NCBI GenBank assembly: GCA_903839675.1
Contig: CAIMDB010000022.1
Location: 62,001-126,000, forward strand
Direction: 5' to 3'
Source of the DNA: an uncultured Sphingomonadales bacterium
Lineage (GTDB): Bacteria; Pseudomonadota; Alphaproteobacteria; Sphingomonadales; Sphingomonadaceae
DNA length: 64,000 nucleotides
The notes beneath the pieces were generated by a model that worked only from the letters and a program-made list of their open reading frames with translations, was not told the origin of the DNA and searched no databases. A program made the translations under genes and the position numbers. Shown here one piece after another: positions 8,204 to 17,696 of this stretch; within the stretch, counting starts at the first letter, position 1, and each line of letters begins with the position of its first letter.

Positions 8204-10654
8204 ATGAAGTTTCACCATTTAATGGCGAGCGTTGCCATCATTCCGGCCATCGCTTTGTCCGTTCCCGCTTTCGCTCAGGCGGCGGCTGACTCCTCCGACG
8301 AAGGCGGGATCGCAGAAATCATCGTCACCGCTCGTAAGACGAGTGAAAGCCTGCAATCAACACCAGTCGCCGTGAGCGCGATTACGGGCGAATCGCTCGC
8401 TGATCAGCAGATTGTTGGCATCCAGCAAATTCAGGCATCAACGCCGAACCTCACCTTCTCCAGCGCTGTTGCACAGCCCGGTTCGTCGACGGTCTTTATC
8501 CGTGGCCAAGGCTCGGCAGACGGTCTCATTGCGATTGACCAGGCGGTCGGCGTTTACGTCGACGGCGTCTATGCAGCCCGCTCAACAGGCGGTGCGACTG
8601 ACCTCGTCGATGTCCAGCGTGTCGAAGTTCTGCGCGGGCCGCAGGGAACCCTGTTCGGCCGCAACACGACCGGCGGCGCAATCAACATCATCGCCAATCA
8701 GCCAACCGATAAGTTGGAAGGTTCGATGCGTGTCGATTATGGCAACTACAACACCTGGCTGGCGCAGGGCGTCTTGAACGTTCCGCTCGGATCGGGCGTG
8801 GCAGTGCGCGCTGCCTATCAGCACCGTGAACATGACGGCTATGGCCGGACAGTGACGCTCAACCAGCCACTTGGTGATCTCAAATCTGACTATGGCCGAG
8901 TGACATTTGGGTTCAAGCCAGATGACAGCAAGTTTTCGGCCCAAATTTCGGCGGACTTTTCAAAGTTCCGCAATGGCGGTGAGTTGGTCGGTCTGAAGTC
9001 GTATTCAGCTTCGGCTAATCCTTATGCGCCAACCGAATTGCTGGCCGCTGCATGCGGCACGCAGCCACTTCCGCCAGGGCTTCCCGCCGCCACAGCTGGC
9101 TTCCTCGGTGGCCTCAAAGCAGGTGCTATTCCGCTCTGTCCGACTTTTGGAACCAAGCCCGGTCCGACTGCCAACTATGTTTACGGTCAGAACGGCAATA
9201 CAGATATCTACCGGACCTTTGGGGGCACGGCATCTTTCGGCAAATCCGACACCTACGGTGCTTCTAGCGTTCTCGAATATGAACTGACGGATGAGGCCTC
9301 GCTGAAGTCGACGACAGCATGGCGCGGTGTGAAACTCGAATCCAACACGGATAACGATGGCACTCCTTATAACTTTACGGGTGGTTTGCCAGGAACGCCG
9401 GGCAACCGCATCAATCAGGATCAGTTCTCGCAGGAACTGCAGCTCACCGGCAAAACGGGTGCCCTCCAGTATATCTTGGGCGGCTTCTACTTTGTCGAAA
9501 ATGGCACCGACCGCTCGGACAGCGGAAGCCTGTTCCCGCTCAGTCCGTCTGTGGCCAGTGTGGATGGAACCATCCGCAACCGGAGCATGGCGGCCTTTGG
9601 CCAGCTGATTTACAACGTCACGGACGCAATCCGCCTGACAGGTGGCCTTCGTTACACCGACGATAAGCGTGATATGGTCCTGCGCAACCGGGATAGGAAC
9701 GTCCTTAGCGGCGTGGTCACCTCTTCACTTGGCACTGTCGCCGATGGGCTGTTGGACGGTGACGCAACTGATCCGCTGCGTGCCACCTTCCAGCGCAAGT
9801 TCAACTATGTGTCCTATCTGGCCAGCGCAGATTGGCAGGCATCGGACAATCTGTTCGTCTACCTGAAGACAAGCCGTTCGCAGCGGTCAGGTGGTCTCAA
9901 CACCCGCGCCGTTGCTGGTGGCGTGCCGCCTGTCGGCTTTGATCCCGAAGTGGTCACCGATTATGAATTGGGTGCCAAGATCGATCTGCTTGACCGTCGG
10001 GTCCGGCTGAACCTCGCAGCGTTCAACTCAGATATTAAGAACGTGCAGCGTAACGTGATCGGTGCTGTTGGTACGCGTCTTGTGTCGGGTGTGTCCAACG
10101 CGGCAAAGACACGTATTCAGGGCCTTGAAGCTGAACTGACGGTCGCACCAGCGGCTGGCGTTACGCTTGGTGCAAACATGGGCTACACCGACCCTAAGTA
10201 TAAGAGCTTTGTGAACCTTGACGGTGCAGACTGGTCGGGATCGGAGTTCCCATACACGCCGAAGACGACGATTGGCGTCTTTGCGGACTATGGCGTTGAT
10301 ATGGGTTCAGGCAGGTTGAAGCTTCACGCCGATTATTCATGGCGGTCTAAGGTTTTTGCTAGCTCGATTGCTGCCTCTGCTGCGCAGCGGGTTGGCAAGA
10401 CTGCAACTGAAATTGCAGCAATCAGCAATAGCCTGCAGAATACGGCATTGATCCCATCCTATAGCCTGTTGAATGCACGTATCGCGTTTGAGCTCAACGA
10501 TCCGAACTTGGAAATCGCGCTCTACGCACGCAACATCACGAAGGAAAAGTACTTCACCCGTCTGCTTGCAACGGAAAATACGCCACTTGCCTTCACCAGC
10601 TACATGCCTGGTGATCCGCAGACTTACGGCGTGAGTGCAACAATTCGCTTCTGA
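8204..10654 (+). CDS. TonB-dependent outer membrane receptor
   Basis: The 816-residue protein has a signal peptide (cleavage likely after AFAQA near residue 26), a TonB-box-like segment EIIVTARK soon after, a plug domain with the conserved VDVQRVEVLRGPQGTLFGRN and TGGAINI motifs, and a beta-barrel ending in ATIRF, the terminal aromatic outer-membrane signal. These receptors import scarce or bulky substrates using TonB/ExbBD energy. In sphingomonads they often sit in degradation clusters in place of classical porins. A promoter precedes it and a strong intrinsic terminator follows, so it is a single-gene unit. It is the probable uptake route for the cluster's substrate. Confidence 0.96.
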   Translation: MKFHHLMASVAIIPAIALSVPAFAQAAADSSDEGGIAEIIVTARKTSESLQSTPVAVSAITGESLADQQIVGIQQIQASTPNLTFSSAVAQPGSSTVFIRGQGSADGLIAIDQAVGVYVDGVYAARSTGGATDLVDVQRVEVLRGPQGTLFGRNTTGGAINIIANQPTDKLEGSMRVDYGNYNTWLAQGVLNVPLGSGVAVRAAYQHREHDGYGRTVTLNQPLGDLKSDYGRVTFGFKPDDSKFSAQISADFSKFRNGGELVGLKSYSASANPYAPTELLAAACGTQPLPPGLPAATAGFLGGLKAGAIPLCPTFGTKPGPTANYVYGQNGNTDIYRTFGGTASFGKSDTYGASSVLEYELTDEASLKSTTAWRGVKLESNTDNDGTPYNFTGGLPGTPGNRINQDQFSQELQLTGKTGALQYILGGFYFVENGTDRSDSGSLFPLSPSVASVDGTIRNRSMAAFGQLIYNVTDAIRLTGGLRYTDDKRDMVLRNRDRNVLSGVVTSSLGTVADGLLDGDATDPLRATFQRKFNYVSYLASADWQASDNLFVYLKTSRSQRSGGLNTRAVAGGVPPVGFDPEVVTDYELGAKIDLLDRRVRLNLAAFNSDIKNVQRNVIGAVGTRLVSGVSNAAKTRIQGLEAELTVAPAAGVTLGANMGYTDPKYKSFVNLDGADWSGSEFPYTPKTTIGVFADYGVDMGSGRLKLHADYSWRSKVFASSIAASAAQRVGKTATEIAAISNSLQNTALIPSYSLLNARIAFELNDPNLEIALYARNITKEKYFTRLLATENTPLAFTSYMPGDPQTYGVSATIRF

Positions 10655-10681
10655 CATCTCCCAAGAAGATCAGAGAAATCT

Positions 10682-10713
10682 GGGGCGGCGCGCATTGCGT
10701 CGCCCCTTTTTTT
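10682..10713 (+). terminator. Intrinsic terminator after the TonB-dependent receptor
   Basis: A 10-bp stem (GGGGCGGCGC with GCGTCGCCCC, one G-U pair) closes the loop GCATT and is followed by seven T. It begins 28 bp after the receptor's stop codon and separates the receptor from the alpha/beta hydrolase gene. Confidence 0.92.
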
Positions 10714-10771
10714 GGGCGGAGGCAGGGTCTCTACGGCAATTGAAAGACATGACTTTTGAGAGGGTAGTGCG

Positions 10772-11755
10772 ATGATCCGGGTTGATTTGAAGATTGATCT
10801 TGATGTGGCTGAGACCAAGGGTGAGCCACTGTTCGTAACAGTCACTGTGATCGCCCCGGACCCGACCGAAATTCCTGCAGACCCGATCGTCTGGTTCGCT
10901 TGGCCGGGCGGGGGGTATAATCGCCGCTATTTTGATCTGCATTTGCCGGGTCGCCACGGGTTTAGTCAGGCCGAATTTCATGCCTCTAAGGGGGCCATCT
11001 TTGTTGCCTGTGACCATCCCGGGGTCGGTGACGCGGCGGTGCCGAAAGGGGCCTTTGGTCATTCTGATATTGCCCGGGTCAACGCGGCCGCCGCGCGCGC
11101 GGTTCTTGCAGGGTTGAAGGGTGGTAACCTGATCCCTGGGCTGCAAGCGATTGCGGCGCCGTTCCCCGTGGCGATGGGGCAATCCTATGGAGGCTTGCTG
11201 CTGACGCATCTGCAAGCGGAGCATGGCCTGTTTCGAGGGGTTGCGATGCTTGGCTGGAGCGGCATTTGCACTATGGTCAAGGATGTGAGCGGGCAGGGCA
11301 ATGTGGCACCACCATCGGAACTGGAAGGCACGCCCGCGCTGCGCGACGGCCTGAACCATCCCTATCGTCGGTCTTTCCATTATGATGATGTGCCAGAAGC
11401 TATCGTTGCGGAAGATATGCTCGGTTATCCCGCCCGTGTCGGCGTGCCGGTACCTGCATGGGGAACACCGCACATGCCAGGCGGCCCCAACTTCGCGCCG
11501 GAACGTGGGCCGCTTGGTCCCAGTGTCGTGGCGAAAGAAGCCGCCGCCATTGATGCGCCGGTCTTCATTGGCAATGGTGAGATTGATACTGCGGATAATC
11601 CCCACGCGGAGCCGACTGCCTATCCGCGCGCGCCCGATGTGACGACGATGATCCTCCCACGATCCTCCCACATGCACAACTTTGCGGGAACGCGGGACAT
11701 TCTATGGAAGCGGCTGCAGGCATGGGCCGTCGGGATCAAAGATGCTTGGAACTAG
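10772..11755 (+). CDS. Alpha/beta hydrolase
   Basis: The 327-residue protein has a nucleophile elbow GQSYGG with Ser138, an oxyanion-side motif WPGGGYN, a candidate acid in NGEIDTADN, and a catalytic His in SSHMHNF near residue 299, in the correct order for an alpha/beta hydrolase. No signal peptide is present, so it acts in the cytoplasm. Ester or lactone hydrolysis fits the surrounding oxidative genes: a lactone made by an oxygenase would need such an enzyme. It lies between the receptor terminator and the end of the convergent P450 operon. The substrate is inferred. Confidence 0.85.
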   Translation: MIRVDLKIDLDVAETKGEPLFVTVTVIAPDPTEIPADPIVWFAWPGGGYNRRYFDLHLPGRHGFSQAEFHASKGAIFVACDHPGVGDAAVPKGAFGHSDIARVNAAAARAVLAGLKGGNLIPGLQAIAAPFPVAMGQSYGGLLLTHLQAEHGLFRGVAMLGWSGICTMVKDVSGQGNVAPPSELEGTPALRDGLNHPYRRSFHYDDVPEAIVAEDMLGYPARVGVPVPAWGTPHMPGGPNFAPERGPLGPSVVAKEAAAIDAPVFIGNGEIDTADNPHAEPTAYPRAPDVTTMILPRSSHMHNFAGTRDILWKRLQAWAVGIKDAWN

Positions 11756-11810
11756 GGCGCGGTGCGTGTCTGCGTGAGTGACGTTGCAAATTTGACCGGT
11801 GTTCAGACAC

Positions 11811-12500
11811 TCAAGAGATTAAGAACCCACCATCCAGCGTCAGCGTCTGACCAGTCATGAAACGGGCGGCCGGTGACGCAAGATACAGAATTCCAGCTGC
11901 GACATCTTCGCAACTGCCCATGCCCAGCATCAGCCGGCCGTGCTCCATGGCGGGGCCGCCCAATCGCACGGCGCCTGCTTCTGGGTCGCCGACCGGGACA
12001 GCACCGGGCAGGATGGCGTTGGCGCGGATACCATTGCACTGTTCATCCAGCGCCACGGCGCGGATCATAGCGTTCAGGCCCGCTTTGCTGGCCCCATAAG
12101 CCGCATTACCCTTCAAAACGGGATGCAGGGAGCCCATGGTCGAAACGGCAACAATCGCGCCGCCGCCGCTGTCGCGCATATGGCGCACAGCCTGCTGGAC
12201 GGCCACAAAGGCACCACGCACGTTGCAATTCTGCATGGCATCCCATTGGTCCAGCGTCATATCCGTCAGCGGATAGGTTCCAGTGCGCGTTGCCGCATAG
12301 ACCAGAATGTCGATTTTGCTGTGTTCGGCCACGAACTGCGCCACGGCAGACGTGATCGCTTCTGGGTCTGATCCTGGATCGGAGAGCGCGCAGGTTGCGC
12401 CAGCTTCGATAAACAAAGCCTGGGTGGCATGACCAATGGGTGTCGCGCCAATAATCAACGCGCGTTTATCCTGCAGTCCGAATAGCCGCTCCAGGCTCAT
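11811..12500 (-). CDS. SDR-family protein with atypical cofactor motif
   Basis: The 229-residue protein carries the SDR catalytic Tyr-Lys motif YGASKAG and a Ser in AVSTMGS, and ends with the family pattern ASPAARFMTGQTLTLDGGF. The glycine-rich loop is unusual: IGATPIGHA (17-25) replaces the common TGxxxGxG, losing the last glycine, and the NNAG motif reads YAAT. It may bind the dinucleotide differently or weakly. The start overlaps the stop of the GMC gene by 4 bp (ATGA), so it is the last gene of the P450 operon. An oxidoreductase role is likely but less certain than for the other SDRs. Confidence 0.85.
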   Translation of the reverse strand: MSLERLFGLQDKRALIIGATPIGHATQALFIEAGATCALSDPGSDPEAITSAVAQFVAEHSKIDILVYAATRTGTYPLTDMTLDQWDAMQNCNVRGAFVAVQQAVRHMRDSGGGAIVAVSTMGSLHPVLKGNAAYGASKAGLNAMIRAVALDEQCNGIRANAILPGAVPVGDPEAGAVRLGGPAMEHGRLMLGMGSCEDVAAGILYLASPAARFMTGQTLTLDGGFLIS

Positions 12501-14101
12501 AGCTTGCTCCTGATAAATGCTGCCGCACGCTCGGCAATCATGATCGTGGCTGCATTTGTGTTGGCTGACACGGGTTCAGGCATCACTGAGGCATCGACCA
12601 CGCGAAGTCCCGCCACGCCGCGCACGTTGAGGTCCGGATCGAGCACCGCCAGCGGATCACCGTCCGGCCCCATGCGGCAGGTGCCGACAGAGTGGTAACC
12701 GATCCCCCCTGAAGCGCGGACATAATCCTCTAGGGCGGCGTCATTGTCAGGAAATGGGTCGGGCTTCAACGGGCCGGTTATGATGCGCGCCAGTGCAGGG
12801 GCGCTGCATAGCCGTTGAACAATCTTCAGACCTTTGACCAGCTTTGCTACGTCGCCGCTATCCCCCAGCAGGCGATGGTCGATGATCGGCTTGTCTTCCG
12901 GGTTGCCGCTGCGCAGACGGATTTCGCCCCGGCTTTGCGGCCGCGCCACATGGAAACCGAAGCTGAAGGACGCGCGTGGTTCAATAACGGCATTTCCCTC
13001 GTTATTGAAGGTTGCGGCGACCGGCAGCATCGAGAGGATCAAGTCAGGATCGGCTAGGTCGGGCTCGCTCTTCAAAGCCGCCATGACTTGGACGGCAGGC
13101 GTGGTGAGCAGCCCTTTGCGGCGGAACAGGTAATTGAAAAGATGCCCGACCATCCGCAACGGCCCGAGTTGCGCGCTCAACGTCGGGATGGACACCAACT
13201 GCGCGACGCTGATCGTATTATGCTCGCGCAAATTCTGCCCCACACCGGGCAGATCGACCACCACGTCAATGCCATGTTCCTGCAGATGCACTGCCGGTCC
13301 AATGCCTGATCGCATGAGGATTGTTGGAGAATGGATCGTACCGGCGGAAAGGATCACCTCGCCTGTGGCGTCAATGCGGACAACTTCCCCGTTGTGGCGA
13401 TAGACAACACCCGTCGCACGGACATTTTCGATGATAATGTGGTCCACATGCGCGCCGGGGACGACAGTGAGGTTGGCGCGGCCTCGTGCTGGATCGAGAT
13501 AGCCATTCGCTGCCGAGCAACGCCGCCCGTCCTTTTGCGTCGCGTAAACGCGGTAGACGCCGAACTGGTTGCCGTCGCAATAATCTTCGTTCAGCGGGAC
13601 GCCAATCTGCTCAAAAGCATCAATAACATGCTGGCCTATGGCCTGAGGCTGACGGACGGGAGAGACGCTCAGCGGACCATAGGTGCCATGCGATTGTGAT
13701 GGCGCGTCGTGCAATGTCTCGGACTTCAGAAAATAGGGGAAGACCGTGTCCCAATTCCAGCCCGCACAGCCCAGCTTTTCCCAATTGTCATAGTCGGATC
13801 GCTCGCCTCGCATATAGACTTGGCCGTTGATGGACGAACTGCCGCCCAGAACCTTGCCGGCTGACCATTGCATGTCCCGTCCACCGATCGAGGGATCAAC
13901 CTCGGTAGGCAAGCACCAGTCATAGTCCTTATGGCCCATCAGCTTTGCGGTGCCGGCCGGCATGTTGATCAGAAAGGCGTCATTTTCACCGCCAGCTTCC
14001 AGAAGGACAACGCTTGTGGCGGGGTCCTCACTCAGTCGCGCGGCCAGCACGCATCCTGCGCTGCCGCCGCCGATAATAACATAGTCTGCTGATTTAATCA
14101 C
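12497..14101 (-). CDS. GMC-family FAD alcohol oxidoreductase
   Basis: The 534-residue protein has the FAD-binding loop GGGSAG (11-16), the GMC signature near KVLGGSSSINGQVY, and the C-terminal active-site pair His470 (GYHSVGTCRMG) and Asn514 (VSANTNA). The family includes choline dehydrogenase, polyethylene glycol dehydrogenase and terpene-alcohol dehydrogenases, which oxidise primary alcohols to aldehydes and pass electrons to a carrier. It lies 12 bp downstream of an aldehyde dehydrogenase in the P450 operon, so alcohol to aldehyde to acid is a natural reading. Confidence 0.94.
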   Translation of the reverse strand: MIKSADYVIIGGGSAGCVLAARLSEDPATSVVLLEAGGENDAFLINMPAGTAKLMGHKDYDWCLPTEVDPSIGGRDMQWSAGKVLGGSSSINGQVYMRGERSDYDNWEKLGCAGWNWDTVFPYFLKSETLHDAPSQSHGTYGPLSVSPVRQPQAIGQHVIDAFEQIGVPLNEDYCDGNQFGVYRVYATQKDGRRCSAANGYLDPARGRANLTVVPGAHVDHIIIENVRATGVVYRHNGEVVRIDATGEVILSAGTIHSPTILMRSGIGPAVHLQEHGIDVVVDLPGVGQNLREHNTISVAQLVSIPTLSAQLGPLRMVGHLFNYLFRRKGLLTTPAVQVMAALKSEPDLADPDLILSMLPVAATFNNEGNAVIEPRASFSFGFHVARPQSRGEIRLRSGNPEDKPIIDHRLLGDSGDVAKLVKGLKIVQRLCSAPALARIITGPLKPDPFPDNDAALEDYVRASGGIGYHSVGTCRMGPDGDPLAVLDPDLNVRGVAGLRVVDASVMPEPVSANTNAATIMIAERAAAFIRSKL

Positions 14102-14113
14102 TCACGGTGTCCT

Positions 14114-15562
14114 TCAAGGAAGATGCAGCATGACCTGCTTGATCTGCATGAATTCCTCTAGGCCGGGGCGTCCACCTTCGCGCCCAAAGCCTGACTGTTT
14201 AAATCCGCCAAAAGGCAAGTTAGGTGCCATCGGGAGCATGCCGTTGATCGCCACACACCCTGCTTCCAACTGGCCTGCGACGATGTGCGCCCGCGCCAAA
14301 TCCCGGGTATGCAGATAGGCACCAAGGCCAAAGCGCGAGTCATTGGCCATCGCCACGGCTTGGGCATCATCGGCAAACCGGATGATTGATAGGACGGGGC
14401 CGAAAATCTCTTCCCGTGCAACATGGCTGTCATGCGCCACGCCTGCAAAAACCGTGGGTTCAACAAAGGCACCGGCTGCAAGATCACCTTGGCCGCGTTT
14501 GCCTCCTGCAACCAGTTGCCCGCCTGAGTCCGACTTTGCGCGCTCGATCACGCCCATGATTCTCTGCGCCGCGCCTTCGTGGATGACGGGCCCGATGATC
14601 GTCGAGGGGGACAAAGGATCACCCATCGGAAACGCCTTGGCCTGTGTGGCAATCCGTTCGACGAGATCGTCAAAGATGGTCTTGTGGGCGTAGACCCTTG
14701 TGGGCAGGACGCAGCCTTGGCCCGACAGCGGGATCAGGGAACAGGTCGCGGCCATTCCCGCGGCCAAGTCCAGATCGGCATCGGCGAAGACGAGGTTTGC
14801 GGATTTACCGCCCAGCTCCAAGGTCACTGGTTTAAGATGGTCGGACGCCGTGTGCATCACCGACCGCGCAACAACGTCGCCCCCCGTGAAACTTACCTTT
14901 CCGATAGCCGGATGTGCCACGAGCGCTTCACCCGCTGCGCCGTCGCCGGGCACGACGTTCAGTGCGCCCTCCGGGATGCCGGCTTCCAGTGCGAGTTCAC
15001 CAAAGCGGATCGCAACGAATGGAGTCTGCGTCGGCGGCTTGAGCACCACAGCATTGCCTGCGGCGAGCGCGAGCACCACCGTCATGCTGATGGCGACCAA
15101 TGGGCCATTCCATGGAATGATCACGCCGATGACGCCGATGGGTTCATGCTTTGCATAAGCCAGTCCGCGTGCGCCGATTGGTTCGGAAACCGTTCCCTCA
15201 ATCTTGTCGGCCCAGCCGGCGTAATAGCGGATCCACGACAGGGCGAGACCCGTTCCACTGGTCGACACCGGCGTGCCGACCTCAAGGGCTGCCATGCGCA
15301 CCAATTCGTCACCATGGCGTTCCACGAGGTCGGCAAGGCGCAGCAGCGCATCCCGTCTCCCAGCGCCGCCCATGTCCTGCCATGCCTTTTGTCCTGAGAC
15401 CGCAGCACGGGCCGCGGCGTCGATTTCTGCTGGACCGCAGACATGAACTGCCGCTTGGATTATGCCTGTCGCCGGATTGATATGATCACGTGTGCCAAGA
15501 CTTGTGGTTGCCGGACGATGGCTTCCGATCAAAGGCCGATTGTTTGAAAGCCGTTCATCCAT
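14114..15562 (-). CDS. Aldehyde dehydrogenase (NAD(P)+)
   Basis: The 482-residue protein has all ALDH hallmarks: WNGP with the oxyanion Asn near 152, SFTGG near 225, the general base Glu249 in LELGGKSA, and catalytic Cys284 in GQGCVLP. It oxidises an aldehyde to a carboxylate, or to a CoA ester in some relatives. It sits 6 bp after the SDR gene and 12 bp before the GMC gene, in the middle of the P450 operon, and probably oxidises the aldehyde made by the GMC enzyme. The paralogous ALDH at 20801-22279 is also paired with a GMC gene. Confidence 0.95.
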   Translation of the reverse strand: MDERLSNNRPLIGSHRPATTSLGTRDHINPATGIIQAAVHVCGPAEIDAAARAAVSGQKAWQDMGGAGRRDALLRLADLVERHGDELVRMAALEVGTPVSTSGTGLALSWIRYYAGWADKIEGTVSEPIGARGLAYAKHEPIGVIGVIIPWNGPLVAISMTVVLALAAGNAVVLKPPTQTPFVAIRFGELALEAGIPEGALNVVPGDGAAGEALVAHPAIGKVSFTGGDVVARSVMHTASDHLKPVTLELGGKSANLVFADADLDLAAGMAATCSLIPLSGQGCVLPTRVYAHKTIFDDLVERIATQAKAFPMGDPLSPSTIIGPVIHEGAAQRIMGVIERAKSDSGGQLVAGGKRGQGDLAAGAFVEPTVFAGVAHDSHVAREEIFGPVLSIIRFADDAQAVAMANDSRFGLGAYLHTRDLARAHIVAGQLEAGCVAINGMLPMAPNLPFGGFKQSGFGREGGRPGLEEFMQIKQVMLHLP

Positions 15563-15568
15563 CTCACA

Positions 15569-16369
15569 TCATCCCTTGGTGAAGCCGCCATCAACGAGCA
15601 GTTCGGCACCAGTAATGTAGCTGGCGGCATCGCTGGCCAGAAAGAGGACGGCCCGCGCCATTTCAATCGGCTGGGCGATCCGGCCGAGCACTTGGCGCCC
15701 GGGAATCAGTGCAGGGCCTTCGATTTTCGGGCCGCCTTCTGCTTCCATTGCGCGCATTTTGTTTGGACCTGGCGTTGCCATTCCACCCGGGAGTACCGAA
15801 TTGACCCGAATGCCATCGCGGGCAAACTCGACAGCCGAAAGGCGCGTTATGGCGTCGACACCGGCCTTTGCGGAATCATAGTGCATGTTCGGGTAGATCG
15901 TCGGGTGTTGCGCGCTCATGGACGAGATATTGACAATGGAGCCGCCACCGCGACCGCGCATCTGCTTTACCGCTGCGCGCAGGCAAAGGAACGTCCCGCG
16001 GGTGCAAACAGCATGCATCAAATCCCATTCTTCCACGGGCATATCCATGGTGCTCGCCTTTTTCCGGTAGGCGGCGTTGTTAACAAGAACATCTACCCCG
16101 CCGAACTTGCTGGCGGCAGCAGCAAATGCGGCGTCCACGGCAGCTTCGTCTGCCACGTCCATGGCCAAACCAAGCACGGGCCCCTTTGCCGAGAGCTCGT
16201 CTGCCGTCGCACGGGCTGCATCACCATTGATGTCCGTCAGAACCACTGAGGCGCCGACATCGAGAAACAGTGCCGCAATTTCCATGCCGAGGCCCTGAGC
16301 CGCGCCTGAAATCAGGGCGACTTTGCCTTCAAGAGTAAAGGGCGCAAGCGCGCTCGCTAAAATCGTCAT
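15569..16369 (-). CDS. Short-chain dehydrogenase/reductase
   Basis: The 266-residue classical SDR has SGAAQGLG at 21-28 for the cofactor, NNAA near 97-100, Ser in NISSMS, and catalytic Tyr164/Lys168 in YDSAKAG. The acidic residue after beta-2 (LTDINGD) suggests NAD preference. It lies 12 bp downstream of the P450 gene, so it most likely oxidises the hydroxyl introduced by the P450 to a ketone, as the dehydrogenase does after camphor hydroxylation. That role is inferred from position. Confidence 0.93.
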   Translation of the reverse strand: MTILASALAPFTLEGKVALISGAAQGLGMEIAALFLDVGASVVLTDINGDAARATADELSAKGPVLGLAMDVADEAAVDAAFAAAASKFGGVDVLVNNAAYRKKASTMDMPVEEWDLMHAVCTRGTFLCLRAAVKQMRGRGGGSIVNISSMSAQHPTIYPNMHYDSAKAGVDAITRLSAVEFARDGIRVNSVLPGGMATPGPNKMRAMEAEGGPKIEGPALIPGRQVLGRIAQPIEMARAVLFLASDAASYITGAELLVDGGFTKG

Positions 16370-16381
16370 AGTGATTTCCTT

Positions 16382-17596
16382 CTAATTCCAACGCAGATGC
16401 AGTTCATCAAATCCGGGAACGGATCCGCAATGCTCCTTATTGACCTTGTCGGGGTCGAGCCTGAACTCAGGCAAACGGCCAACAAACTCTTCCAAGAAAA
16501 CTTGAATCTCCGCACGTGCTAGACCCGCGCCGATGCATTTGTGCGGCCCGTTGCCAAAGGTGTTGTGATCCATCGGGCCAATGCCACGGTCGAGCTTGAC
16601 GTCGAAAGGATCGGGGTAGAGCCGTTCATCCAGTCCCGACAGGCTGTTGGGGACCATGATCATCTCATCCTTCTTGAACAGGACGCCCTTATACTCAAAA
16701 TCACGGGTCAAAATTCGGCCGGTATTCGACAAGCCGAAGCGGCGCAGAAATTCTTCACAGGCAGCCGGGATGATGCTCTTGTCCTCACGCAGGCGCTTCT
16801 GGAATTCCGGATTCTGGGCGAGATAATGCACGATGTACCCCAAGGATGAGGCCACAGTATCCAGCCCGCCGACAAAGAGAAGCATGGCCATGGAAAGGGT
16901 TTCGTCATCGCTTTCGAACCGTGGGTTTTTGCGCCATCCGGCGACCCGCGTCAGCAGATCTTGACCATCGCCACCTTCGCGTTCGTCGATGACGGTTTTC
17001 AAATATTCGCGCACGCGCACCATGGCCGCCATCCGCTCATCGACTGAATAGCTGGACATGATTGCGATGCCCCACGCGACAAACTCGTCGCGCCGCTCAA
17101 TGGGCAGGTCAACGATGCGCAGGAACATCGTAACGGGCATGATCCGGGCAAAAGCGGACATGAATTCGCAGTGTCCAGCGGGCCGCAGATTTTCAGCCAG
17201 TTCGATGGTCAGCGCGGCTGCATCTTCCCGCATCCTCGCGATCGCCGACGGGACAAATGCAGGATTGAGCACTGCCCGATAGCGGGCGTGATTGGGTGGG
17301 TCCACGGCCAGTGGAACGGGCCTGTACGCCATGAGTTGGCGGGGGATCATGAACTCTTCGTGGCTGAAGATCTCATAGTTATTCTGAACGAAGCGCACGT
17401 CTTCTGCCCGTGTGACGAGCCAGTGACCGCCATATCGCGGCGACCAGATGATGTCGGGCCCGTCATGCAGGCGTTTCATCGCACGATAAACGCCCAGTTC
17501 TTCCAAGCCTGTTGGGCGCACATAGTCAAAATCTGTGACCAGTTCGTCAGGAACATGGTCTGGCTTGGCCGTAAGGGCCGGGTTGGTGCCTGACAT
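16382..17596 (-). CDS. Cytochrome P450, CYP101 (P450cam)-like
   Basis: The 404-residue soluble P450 has the heme loop FGNGPHKC with Cys354, the I-helix proton-relay motif GGLDT (Asp246-Thr247), and the K-helix ExxR (Glu282, Arg285). From memory of P450cam, several segments match closely, including IPAACEEFLRRF, GRILTRDFEYKGV and LSGLDER, and a Tyr at 91 lies near the equivalent of P450cam Tyr96, within one residue. The family hydroxylates camphor, ionones and related terpenoids. It is the first gene of a five-gene operon and is divergent from a LysR regulator. No ferredoxin or ferredoxin reductase is encoded nearby, so the electron donors must come from elsewhere. Confidence 0.95.
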   Translation of the reverse strand: MSGTNPALTAKPDHVPDELVTDFDYVRPTGLEELGVYRAMKRLHDGPDIIWSPRYGGHWLVTRAEDVRFVQNNYEIFSHEEFMIPRQLMAYRPVPLAVDPPNHARYRAVLNPAFVPSAIARMREDAAALTIELAENLRPAGHCEFMSAFARIMPVTMFLRIVDLPIERRDEFVAWGIAIMSSYSVDERMAAMVRVREYLKTVIDEREGGDGQDLLTRVAGWRKNPRFESDDETLSMAMLLFVGGLDTVASSLGYIVHYLAQNPEFQKRLREDKSIIPAACEEFLRRFGLSNTGRILTRDFEYKGVLFKKDEMIMVPNSLSGLDERLYPDPFDVKLDRGIGPMDHNTFGNGPHKCIGAGLARAEIQVFLEEFVGRLPEFRLDPDKVNKEHCGSVPGFDELHLRWN

Positions 17597-17647
17597 ACTC
17601 TCTCTATCCCGCTCTGATTATCTATGCGGACAGGATGAGGTGACTTG

Positions 17648-17675
17648 TGATATAAGTCTAATGCATTGAATATCA
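17648..17675. promoter_or_regulatory. Probable LysR operator in the P450/LysR divergent promoter
   Basis: TGATAT and ATATCA form 6-bp arms 16 bp apart, within the 100-bp region between the LysR start (17697) and the P450 start (17596). LysR regulators bind interrupted dyads in such divergent regions. The dyad ends 21 bp before the preferred LysR start. Confidence 0.45.
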
Positions 17676-17696
17676 TTGTTCCATGAGGTCAAAGCA

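Noticed and set aside
10670-11677. Minus-strand open frame of about 335 codons opposite the alpha/beta hydrolase
   Set aside because: The plus-strand gene has the full catalytic triad; the antisense frame has none and runs into the terminator region.
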